Origin: Lepidurus packardi
Lineage: Eukaryota > Arthropoda > Branchiopoda > Notostraca > Triopsidae
DNA length: 64,000 bases
Direction of reading: 5' to 3'
Assembly (NCBI GenBank): GCA_023053545.1
Contig: JAKZAN010000004.1
Location: forward strand, 3,534,001 to 3,598,000
Positions 43,885-54,150 of this stretch are shown here, in pieces. The translations under genes were made by a program, and so were the position numbers. The notes under the pieces are model-generated. The model was not told the DNA's origin. It was given only the letters and a program-made list of their open reading frames with translations, and ran no database searches. Positions within the stretch are counted from its first letter, which is position 1. Each line of letters opens with the position of its first letter.

Positions 43885-44788
43885 AGATAAGGCATATGTC
43901 AAGAACCGAAGAAATTGTGGGCCGGTAGAAATTATTAGCCCTTATTTTGATGTTTGTTGCTTGCGAGAGAAGAAACATGAAAAATTTCTAGTTGTTTTGA
44001 CATCAATATCTAGTCCTGCTTCCAGAAAATTTACCTTGTCTGTGTTCTTTTGTCCCTATGAAAAAATAATCCGTTTTTCTCTCATTTGGGTTTTGTTCCC
44101 CTGACTGTGCGTGTGACAATAGCCTAGCGTCTTCTGAAAGACAAACAAATCACTGGCTGGATATACTTGCCGTCAACCGTTTTTATTACACTTTTAGCTG
44201 TTACGATTGATTTTCTGTATTATCGCGGAAACTTGACGAACTCATTCTTTTTTTTATAATATTCGAAGTCGCACTTTATTTCTTGGAAGCCCCTTACAGT
44301 GGCGCTCGTGTATCTTTTTTTTCTTTTTTGTCTTTATCCTGCTTTTTCTTTCTTTTGGACTACATGCTTGCCGAGACATCAATTTCCCAGAAATAGTTTC
44401 TTCTAAACGACAAACAAATAACTAATCGGATACTTCTGCCGTCAACGCGTTTTGTTGTCCTTTTTATCTTTTGCAGATTATATCACGGAAACTTGAATTT
44501 TTTCTTTTTTAATTCGCACTTTCTTTCTTCCAAGTGCCTTATGGTGGCGCTCTTGTCGGTCTGCCTGCATTGTTTTCTTTCTTTGGTGTTTGGGCTCAAA
44601 TTTTAGTGAAGGTCATTTCGTTTTGATCCTAAAAATCTAAGCTAAAGTGACATTAATTAAAAGTAAATGCGCTTTAGTAAAGATTTTGCAAAATTTTTGA
44701 AGAAGTTTCTTTTGACTTGAAACCTTTTCATTGTTGGACTGAAGCAGGGGTGGCTGGTAAAGATTTGTACATAGTACAGAGGTGCGTC
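43885..44788. other. ATP8A 3' UTR and spacer with a duplicated block
   Basis: No gene is seen. Two related blocks of about 155-180 bases, 44131-44310 and 44401-44555, occupy much of this spacer and are listed as a repeat. The last 100 bases are the DCUN1D 5' UTR and promoter. Confidence 0.6.
44131..44555 (+). repeat. Diverged direct repeat, two copies
   Basis: Copy 1 (44131-44310) and copy 2 (44401-44555) share ordered blocks: CTTCT(G/A)AA..GACAAACAAAT, ACTTGCCGTCAACC versus ACTTCTGCCGTCAACG, CGGAAACTTGA, TTCGCACTTT versus TCGCACTTT, and a final TGGCGCTC. Small indels separate them. It reads as an old tandem duplication of about 270-bp period. Neither copy has coding potential. Confidence 0.75.
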
Positions 44789-45779
44789 ATGCCCCGGAAT
44801 AACTCCAAGCGGAAAATGGACTTGGGAGATGAATTTTCATTCTTTGGAAAACGAGTCAAGAGTTCCAGCAATTCATCCAGTGTTACTAGCCATCTAATGT
44901 AAGTGGCTTTCCCTTAGGTGCTCTTTTGTTTCTCTTGGGATTCTACCTTTAATTACGGTTTCTTTCAGGAGGGGTAGATCAAGATCAGACCATGCATCTT
45001 TTAGTCAGAAGAAAGCTGTTGCATGGTTTAAGGAGTACAGTACTCCTGAAGAGCCAGATATGATTGGACCAGAGGGAATGGAAAATTTCTGTAAAGCCAT
45101 TGGCCTGGAACCTGAAAACATCCTCATGTTAGTTGTGGCTTGGAAAATGGGTGCCAAGCAAATGGGCTTCTTCACGCTACAGGAATGGACGAAGGGCTTG
45201 ACCGATTTACAGTCAGAAAACTTGCAAAATTATAACAAAAAAAATTTACTTACCGAGTATTGTTTCAGGTGTGATTCCATTAGCAAGTTACAAGGTCGAT
45301 TTGACCACCTACTTTCCTTGTTGAACGATGCAAACAGCTTTAAAAGTATATACCGATATGCGTATGACTTTGCCAGGGTAAAAAGGCGGAGTTGTTGTAA
45401 ATCTTGGTGTACTACGAGTTCTAACTTCTTTCACTTTAGGACAAAGATCAACGGAGTATGGATATAGAAACGGCCAAAGCCATGCTTGGTTTGCTCCTCG
45501 GTAAACGATGGACTTTATTTACCAGTTTCTTAGAATTCCTTGATAAATCAAGATACAGAGTAATCAACAAAGATCAATGGGTCAATATTTTGGAGTTTTC
45601 GCGATCCGTGAATGAAGATTTGAGCAACTATGATGCAGATGGTGCATGTAAGTTTACTTGCTATGAAAGTGAAGGAATAATTTTTAAAGTTAATGTGTCT
45701 ATTTTGCCCAGGGCCGGTATTGTTGGACGAATTTGTCGAGTGGCTGAAGACTTCTCGTGCAGAAACCAAGCGATGCTGA
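44789..45779 (+). CDS. DCUN1D4/5: DCN1-like protein (DCUN1D4/5 type), cullin neddylation
   Basis: DCUN1D proteins are co-E3 factors that bring UBC12~NEDD8 to cullins. Exons 44789-44898, 44969-45211, 45269-45377, 45440-45647 and 45712-45779 give 245 residues. The PONY (potentiating neddylation) domain covers about residue 55 to the end: [77 protein letters not shown] and the terminal [16 protein letters not shown], whose acidic/aromatic surface binds cullin. The basic N-terminus, with [18 protein letters not shown], is like DCUN1D4/5 rather than the myristoylated DCUN1D3. The start ATG at 44789 begins MPRNNSKRK; no earlier in-frame ATG is seen. Intron 45212-45268 is 57 nt, in frame and stop-free, with an unusual GTCAGA donor. 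Confidence 0.95.
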
Positions 45780-46412
45780 TAAAAGAGCCGCTTCAGCAAT
45801 TGTTTGTTTTGATATCTTTATTACTGCAGTTAACACTTATCCGTTTTCAGCCATCCTAGCAATATTGCAGCGGTAACTAGATAAGTAATTAACTGTCCTC
45901 CGGATTGACGGCATCGAGTCAAATTAACTTCGAACCATGTAAAAAGCTGAAGACCTATTTTGGCCCTATTCAAAGGACTATTTTGCGTTCCCGTCCTTTC
46001 GAGGCGATCAATACACTTAAAAATTCCAACCTTAGTGGGTCAGAAATTATTCACTTTAAGGTTTCCCTAAATATATTAGGTTGAAAATTAAAATGAGTTT
46101 CGTAGCTGTTGAACTTTTGATCTTCGGATTTACCAGATGAAGTTACTATATTATACTATAGTAACTTCATGGAATAAACCCAAAGACCAAAAGTTCAACA
46201 GCTACGAGTTACCCATCTAAAGTCAATCTTCAAGTCTGTTGAATCTTATAATTTGAGCATTTATACTTTCGAGTGCTTTTTTCCCAGAAGTACACGTTAG
46301 TTAGCTTGAGTATGCTTTCGTTAACGCCTTGGCTCTTGCTCAGAACACAATTTCAATGTATTAAGAAAAACGGTATGGACATATCGGCGACTATTCTTTA
46401 TGAGAACCGGTA
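45780..46412. other. Convergent spacer between DCUN1D and SDAD1
   Basis: The tails of two convergent genes meet here. The notable content is a 108-nt hairpin at 46100-46207. No coding sequence is recognised. Confidence 0.6.
46100..46207. repeat. Long imperfect hairpin (MITE-like or pre-miRNA-like)
   Basis: The outer arms are perfect over 20 bases: TCGTAGCTGTTGAACTTTTG at 46100-46119 against 46188-46207. The middle arms (46120-46136 and 46171-46187) pair imperfectly, with several C/T and A/G differences of the kind that give G-U pairs. The inner arms ATGAAGTTACTATA (46137-46150) and TATAGTAACTTCAT (46157-46170) are perfect around a 6-base loop. The whole folds as one stem of about 50 bp. It could be a small foldback transposable element or a hairpin RNA gene. 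Flanks show no clean target duplication beyond a shared GAGTT/AGTTA. Confidence 0.85.
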
Positions 46413-49400
46413 TTACTTCCTTTTGTAGTCCTTTTTCTGCTTTAACATGGAACTCTTCAAAGCCAGCTGAAAATAAAGGGAATTAATTCAATCGTACTCT
46501 TAAGTCAGCCTGAGACAATTGGTTTACCTGTTTATCTCTGAAAGATCGTTTTTTCTTGGATCGCGCTTTATTCCTCAGCATAATGAAATTCTTTTTCTTC
46601 TTCTTCTCCTCATTTGTCGTGCTGGCATATGGATTCTGTCGCTTTGACTTTCTGGAAGGCTTCTCCCGATCCACGCGCCCCTCCTGTCAAGGCAAAAATT
46701 TATGAACTACTCGCCATTTAGAACAATATATCGAAAGCTTACAAGGATTGTCTGCAGGCGAGATTCCTTATCGTGTTTTCGCTTCTTATGTACTTTCTCA
46801 ATGTCATCCAAGCGTACCAATTCAGTCCTACAACAAAAAATAAGCCTTACTACGTTCATAAAAATTGTCTCAATAATGTACCTTTCTTTAACTTCATCCA
46901 TCGTAGCAGATTTTCGTTTGTGCTTACCACCCACCTTGGATAACTCTAATTGTTTGCGTAATTGAGAAGCCTCTATTTTCTGAAAGTCTTTGTCGCTAAG
47001 GAAACGGCTCGTAGTAATAGCTCGAGCTCTGTCCTTAGCCGAAATTTCAGGTTTAACGTCTTTTACACTTTTCTCGGGGTCCTCTTCATCTTCATCTGAT
47101 GAATCCTCCTCGTCTTCAGAACTCCCTTCTTCTCCAGACCCTTCTTCCTCGGATCCAGCTTCTTCATCACTTCCTTCTTCCTCGTCTTCATTGTCTGAAT
47201 GAGAAACGTCTAACCAACCTTCATCTTCACTGTCTTCATCAGCCTCGCTGCCCTCCTAAACAAGTCAATCGTTTTTTCCTTTCCTGTCTTCAAGTAAAGC
47301 AATTTCAATTTCACCTTATCTTCCCCATCTCCGGCGCCTTCTACAGTTTCCAGTATGTCTGCTCCAGGTACATAATCGTTTGCAATCAAAGCGCCGTACG
47401 GTTTTGCTTCTAATTCAGCCATTGCTTCAGTGGGTCTTCCCTAAATTCCTCCATTTGAATACAATAGTAATGCAAATCGGTACATCTCTTTACCCTGTCT
47501 TTACGGTGCAAAAGCTGTGGATTGCTGGCTCGATATAGCTGAATCAACGATCTGGCTGCCATCATAACACTCTTGTGCTTCGAAGTGCGATATTCGGCCA
47601 AGTCTTGCAACAAATCTGCATTCATAACCAAAGGACATCGAGCACACATTTCTCGTATGGCATTCAACCTAAATATAATCCGATTTCATTAGCATACTCA
47701 GGTTTTACTTAATAGAAAATGTACAGTTAAAAAGAAACTTCACAGTAAAAAGATTTTTGCGATGTTATTAAAGTAATCTTACTGCTGCTAAATATCAATA
47801 AATTTTGAAATCTTGTTTCTTGACGGACGTATTTAAACAGACTTACCCAACAGCCATAACTTCTGCTGAATTCCTCTCAGTCACGAAATTGTTAACCAAT
47901 GCTTTTAACACGGGCTCCAGTACATCAGATGGCATAAGTTCATGTGAAGCTTGTGCCACAAACTGCAACATACGGGTCACCTCTACAAACCCATTCAAGT
48001 TTTAAAACACTAATAGCAGAAATAAATGGAAATCATCGTTACCTCGTTGATGGGGCTGAAGGAACCGTACAACAAATGGGTAGAAATTAAAGACAAAGAG
48101 CTGATGCAGACCAATTAATCTTGACACCACGTCTAAGCCCATCACTTTCACTTCAAAACGTTCGTTCATGGTCTCTACAGCTCGAAACAACTGCTCAGCA
48201 AAACCTGAAAGAGCAGATATTAATAGCTACGGAAGTTTTCGAAGATTGGGTTTTACTTTGTGGATCATGGATGAGGTGCAGCGCGGAAAAGTTAAACTGT
48301 GGCGCCTTCTTCTTACCTTTACTTTTCTACAAATATAAAAAATGTATATCAGGTGTTATGGAAGATGGGAATAGCATTAATCAAAAGGTGTTTACCTTCA
48401 CAATCTGTTTAACTTTTTTCAGTTGCTTGTTTCCTTTTCTTGTTTTCTTGTTCACTTTGTGAGACATACAAGCCTCCCTCATCACATCGCCATCGTCCTC
48501 AGATTCATCATCTGACTCTGTTTTGGAATCGGAACCCATCAAGAAGGTGAATGCAGTTACAGCGATCTGAAAGTCCAAAGTGCCATCTATAATACAAAGG
48601 AAATGGAGGACTAGTCACAATATACCTTTGTGACTTTGGATAAACAAGCCCCAGCAATAACATTCACAGTTTTCGCATCGTTCCAGATATTTTTCTTGTA
48701 CAAGTCGATCATGACGTCCTACAACACAAGTGTTTTAATACCACAAATACGAGACATAATGGAAAACGTTACCAAAGACATCTTCGCAGCTGTTACGTTG
48801 CTATCTTTAAGCATACCGTACATGAAATTTTGCAACGTACTATTCACTTTCTGGTTCTTAGCTTTGGCGTTGACGTTTTTTATATCCGTAATAATGTGAG
48901 TCTTTAGGAAAGAACGCAGCTCCTTGTCTTGGCATCTGAGTAGTTGAAAAAACAATGTCAGCAAAGCTGTAGGGGTTAGCAGGTTCTTATTCCTTAGCAA
49001 TATAAGTGATCGGCAGAGTGTCTAAAGGAAGAATAGTCTAGAAATATAAACATTTCGGACTTTGATAGTAAAGAAGGGAAATGTACCATTCTCATGGCAT
49101 GGTTTAGAGTTGTAGCGTGTTTCTGTAATATATCCATCAGTTCTTGTGGATACGTCCTCAGATTTTCCGGATAACAATGTGCGACCTGCAAACAAAAATT
49201 CGTTGTAGAATTTACTATACAATAAGAAATTTTAATGGTTTTACCTGAGCCAAAAACATAACTAAATCATCCAGAGACTGATTAAACTGGTCTGGCCTCA
49301 ACTCAAAGATTTCTTTCGATGCCTGATAGTGACGGTACTGTTGCAGGAACTAAAAGGAGAAGATGTCTGTTAGAATTCTTCATTTCGACATTTGTGGTTT

Positions 49401-49532
49401 GTTTTGAATAGAAAGCAATAAGAAAATTGAAAACAAAAAACATACCTCATCTTTGTATGATACTGGATCTCTCTTAATGACATTTTGCAACTGTGGTAAA
49501 TTATACGGAAGCTGGTTATTATGTCGAACCAT
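46413..49532 (-). CDS. SDAD1: SDA1 homologue, 60S ribosome biogenesis/export factor
   Basis: SDA1 acts late in 60S pre-ribosome maturation and export. The minus-strand frame starts at ATG 49532 with [20 protein letters not shown], the family's N-terminus, and runs through about fourteen exons to TAA 46413-46415. Blocks: [116 protein letters not shown], then [21 protein letters not shown] long Glu/Asp/Ser tract follows (from about 47236 down to 47060), then [19 protein letters not shown] and a basic tail ending [20 protein letters not shown] plus a few residues. Size, order and acidic insert match SDAD1 (about 690 residues). Individual internal exon borders were followed by block order rather than each checked. 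Confidence 0.93.
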
Positions 49533-50218
49533 TTTGCATTAGATCTATATTCTAGTTCTATAGATAACCTTTTCTTCACGAAAATATTTTTCTTACACGT
49601 GGTGATTTCAACTTCACTGTTGTCCGAGCGCCACTTTCTGTTGTGACAGGATTGGAACTACGCGCTTGGGTAAACTTATACATCGCGCTAATCAGAGAAA
49701 AATGTTTCTTGCGAAACTTAATTGACATGGAAATGTACTTTGAATTTGACTTACTTTCGTTTTAAAAAAAAATACTTTTTGATCATTCATTTCCCCCTCT
49801 GGTTTCTCCAACACGTTCTCCGGATTTAGTTACAAACGTTTGTAATGTATCCCGGAGTCAAAAAAGACACTGGTATGTTAATGTGTAACAATGAACTTTT
49901 ATTTTTTCAGCTAGTGGAGTGAAAGAAAGTGCAAGCTTTAACGATTCTCATCAACGAAAGTTAATGACAATCGTTAACTCAACCTAGTCTAAGCTAATCT
50001 AACCTAATGCAACTACCAATTTTGAACTCGAGTGACACCCGCTTGTCATTCTTTTTTCGGAGAGCGTTTTACAACGATAGTTGGTATAGATTGGCGCCGG
50101 TAAAACCAATCTCGTGCTTTCAGTGGAAAACGCTACAAAACTCGCATTTCCTTGGGCCAACTTCAATGTATTCAGATAAAACGAACGGCTTCCATAACAA
50201 ACTTGTATTACTCATCAC
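49533..50218. other. Spacer between SDAD1 and NOC2L
   Basis: This holds the SDAD1 promoter and 5' UTR and the NOC2L 3' UTR. A minus-strand AATAAA at 49903-49898 is a plausible NOC2L poly(A) signal. The frame at 50007-50222 overlaps the NOC2L stop and has no family match. Confidence 0.6.
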
Positions 50219-53200
50219 CTAATCTTCGTCTTCCTCGCTTTCTTCGTCTTCTTCCACTTCATCATCGGTGTCTAAATCTTCCCACTTCAAATCTTGAACT
50301 TGGTCAGCTTCCTCAGCAGTTTCACTTAGTTGCTGTTGCCCCTTCTTACTATTTTCTTTCTTCTTTTTCGCGGGCGTCTGATTCAACTTTTCGTCAGCTT
50401 TCCTTTTCACAGATCTGAAAACACGCATTGCGTAACACAAATGTTAAACTCAAAACTCAAGTATTGTGATATTACGTTTCCGTGTCGGACAAGTCATCTG
50501 GTAACAAACGGTCCACTTCTTCGTCTTGCTTTCGATCCTCATCGTCGTCGTCTTCTTCTACTTTGAAGTCGCCTTTTATCTTCTTAGTTTCCTATAATAT
50601 AAATATATTTTTTTTAAAAAAATTTTCTTTGCATTTTCAAAACAGTGAAGACAATTTACAGCAGTTTGGGCAGCCCGGATAGCGAGTTCCTTATCCCGTA
50701 GTTTCCTCCAGCGAACGTAATACGTGGCTAAAGGCGATCCAGCAGCTGCTTGTGCAGCCTCCCAAACACACACAGCTTTGGTGTCTGCCAAAGCGAAAGT
50801 CGCAGCTTGTCTTTTCTGCTGAATCCACGTACTATTCTCAGAAATCTTGTCCAAAAGCTGTTTAATTTTCTTGTGTTGGTTGCCAGGGGCTTTCTCCTTT
50901 AAAAACGTTTTCAACTGAAACACTAACGGCAAAACCAGTTCCGGAAAAGCTACAGTGCTACACTGAGTAGTTAAATACTCCATCAAACTGTCGTAAAGCC
51001 CTTCGATCAAGACGTCTTTTAAACCGGATTCACCCAATTGAGATTGTGAGAACTTCAAAATGCAACTCATATCCAGCGGTCTCATAGAAGCTTTGGAAAC
51101 TTTTTTCTTAAAGTTATGCTTCTGTAACACCTACGTATACAGAGAACAAACATCTTAGAACAATGTCAAGGCTTTCAAAGTGAACTATAAACTCTTACTT
51201 CTACCAGGAAGGGTAAAACGGGGATAAAAACTCCAGTTTGTTTGGTCAATTGCGTCAGAATATTAACGCAATGGAACCGTAAAGGGTAATATTTGGCTGT
51301 GGGCACCAAATTAATCGTCCCCGTCAAAATCTATGCGAAAAAGACACGAGGAAACACTGTTTTGAGATTACTTTTTAAGACCTGGAAATGTCATACCTGA
51401 ACAAGTGGATACACGAGTGGCTTCAAAATTGCGTTATCTGCAGTAGCTCCCAACAACGCTGCCCAGAGATGACAACAATGCAAAAATTGCCAATTATAGA
51501 CCATTTGGTTGGAATCCTGCCGATAACGAAAGAAACTATTGAAGATTTAAAGATTCATTTCGACAACACGTACCTTTTTTTTTAGCGTGACGGCGTTGCG
51601 GAGATGGATAGCTAATTGGCGAATGTAAAGAAAAGCGAGCGAATAAGTTAGGTTGGGTTGGAGGGCCAACATCTCAACCAAAGACCTTCGCATGAAATGG
51701 ATTGCAGCCCAGGTGGTGGGCGACGTGAATTTCACCGTTCGGGTATACGTAAGATACATAACTTTCAAAATGGTTTCCAAAAGGGGTTCGGGGGTTGTCC
51801 TGCATAACCTAAGGAGGCACAAGAACGCCAAAACACGCGCGGATTCTTGGTCTTTGCCCATGGAAGCTGCTCCGCTCCATATCGCAACCAAGCGCTTGCA
51901 TAAAACTTTGGCAACCTTGCCGAAGCAGCAAAAGTAGGCGACAAGCGTGTGAACATGTTTCAAAAGAGTCAAAACCAGACTTGCCGACGTCAAACTGGAC
52001 AATAACTAAAAGGTAAAAATAATCAAAAGTACATTTATTCGATGTTTTTCTTAATATTTAAAAAAAAAAAACCTAAAAAGGCGAATTTCATACCCGAATC
52101 ACGTCAACAGTGTAAGATTTAACGTGTATCTTAACTTTAGGCCAAGCTTTGCTGCGTTCTGCTAGCCAAGTGCTATTCTCTTTCTGATTTTGAGCAGGCT
52201 TAAGAATGGTTGTCAAGGCAGGGACCAAATCCGTTAAGCAAAGTCGTACGACAGCATTAAACACTTGAAAAAGGAAGTTTAGATAAATTATACTATAAAG
52301 AATTTTCTTTCTTTTACTTTTCGATCCTTCAACTTTGTATTTCGAAACATGTTGGTCTTTCTCTTCATCCGCACATGTAGTGCGTACTGCGGCCCTGAAG
52401 GCACTTACCAGAGCAGCCAGGGCAGGTAATGGCCTAACAAATAGCACTGGATAGTGAAAATTCCGCCTTTCTAAGTAAATTTATTTGGAAGTATTTTTGT
52501 ACTTTTCAGATTGGAGTTGCTGCTGCCAATCGTCCAGCATCTTCTGGGTTACTAGATGATTGGGCTTTTCACCCTCTGCATCAGGATCTTCATAATCACT
52601 ATCTTCGCTATCCACTTCCTAAAAATGCATAAAAAAGGGTCGTAAAAACTAAAACCGTTTCCAAAATATGATCGGCTCAAACTTACGTCATCTTTTGTAG
52701 TTTTCTTGTCTTTTTTCTTTTTGTCTGGAACTTTCTCTTCTTTTTCATCGTCCTCGCTGTCAGTCAAATCCATCTTGAGTAAATTGCGGTCATTTTGGGA
52801 CAAAAATGCATAAAACTCTGGGTCAATATCCTTCAATTTGGCTAAACTTTCTTGGTGTTTCTGGATAACTTTTTTGTCATCCTCTTCGTCACTGTGTTCG
52901 TCTCCATCCTCTTCCTCGCCATCACTTTCACTGGAGTTTTCCCCATTCTCCTCATCAAGAGATGCTTCCTCACAGTCCGAGTCTGAAGTGGGCTCTTCTT
53001 CTTGACTCGCATCAGATTCGCCATCATCATTCATCAAGTCCTCAAGCTTCATATCAGCCAATTTCTTTTTCTGAAGTCCTCCGTTCTTCAAGGCAGCTGA
53101 GGGAGACTTGCCATTGGTTTTTCCGTTTTTGAATGTTTTCAGAATAGTGAGACTCGCTTTCGGCCGAACTTGTGGAGGCTGCCGGTTCTGCTTCGGTCGA

Positions 53201-53253
53201 GAATGCGTAGCTTGCCCAAGGGATTTCTTACCTAAGGCAGCTGGGCTTTTCAT
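50219..53253 (-). CDS. NOC2L: Nucleolar complex protein 2 homologue
   Basis: NOC2 forms the NOC1-NOC2 and NOC2-NOC3 complexes that move 60S precursors from nucleolus to nucleoplasm; vertebrate NOC2L (NIR) also inhibits histone acetyltransferases. The gene runs from ATG 53253 to TAG 50219-50221. The N-terminal quarter is basic and then strongly acidic (52850-53040). Conserved core: KLKDIDPEFYAFLSQNDRNL, VTQKMLDDWQQQL, VSAFRAAVRTTCADEE, FNAVVRLCLTDLVPAL, CKRLVAIWS, SARVLAFLCLLRLCR, AFLYIRQLAIHLRNAV, MVYNWQFLHCCHLWAALLG, PLRFHCVNILTQLTKQTG, FIPVLPFLVEVL, TVAFPELVLPLVFQLKTFL and ATYYVRWRKLRDKELAIRAA. A serine/acid-rich tail ends the protein. The estimated length is about 770 residues (human 749). 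A 5' UTR intron is indicated by the acceptor ATCACCTAG just upstream of the ATG. It lies in tandem with SDAD1, another 60S factor. Confidence 0.94.
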
Positions 53254-54150
53254 GATGTCCTAGGTGATAAAATGGTAACAGAGCATCGTCAGCTATTTAG
53301 ATCCGGAATTATCACGTGCTGAGATAAGGGGTTTAATTTCGGAATGATAAAGTTGGACATTGTCTCATTGGAACTAACTCAAACCATTTCACTTAAAAGT
53401 ACACGACACGGAGACAAAGTAAGTCCTAACCTTCTCCCTAATAGATCTTAACCTCTTTTTAGGAACTAACATTTTTCTAAGAAAATTATATTTTTGATGA
53501 GAGCTACCTTTGCTTTGGTTATAGAGTGGAGACCAAAATTACGGTACCGAAACTATTAGACTAAAAACAAACGTTCTACCCAGAAATAGACTGGTTTATT
53601 TAAATAAGATGGAATTATTCAAAACTTACCTTGATTCGGCTCAGTTAACTTAATTAATTAACAATTACAAAAACACGAGAAAACGCGAAAAACCGCGTGG
53701 CTCCTGAAGAGGGGATGGACTAATATGGGCGGGTTGATTAAGATCTATAGGACGGGTCGAAAGAGGCAGGGTAGGAATAGAACGTGAACTGCGAAAATGG
53801 GTGCATAAATTGTATATTCAATATGAGATTGTTTTCTAAGATTTCCTAAGTTATTTAGTTATTGCGTGACATCTTAGCATATTACTTATTTTCATTACGG
53901 TTCAGACTTTTTTTTGGTCACATTTTGCGGGAGTTTCATCGCGTGTTTTCGCAGGAACATTTCGCCTCGTAGCATTTCGCTTTTCGGGTTTTGTCCTATT
54001 CACACCCGTGGGATGGAGCTTGGGGTCATGTGATTGCAATGGCGGCCTCTATTGTTTACAAAATGCTTACTGAATAACTGATCCGTTTTTACCTCTAAAT
54101 AACTCTGAATTGGTGTTTATCTCACTAGAAATTAACCTTTCTATGACGTT
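53254..54150. promoter_or_regulatory. Divergent upstream region of NOC2L and SLC35F
   Basis: NOC2L (minus) and the SLC35F gene (plus) diverge from this 0.9-kb stretch. A likely 5' UTR exon of NOC2L ends at a donor near 53629 (minus strand reads CAAG then GTAAGT). Beyond that no motif can be assigned with confidence. Confidence 0.5.
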
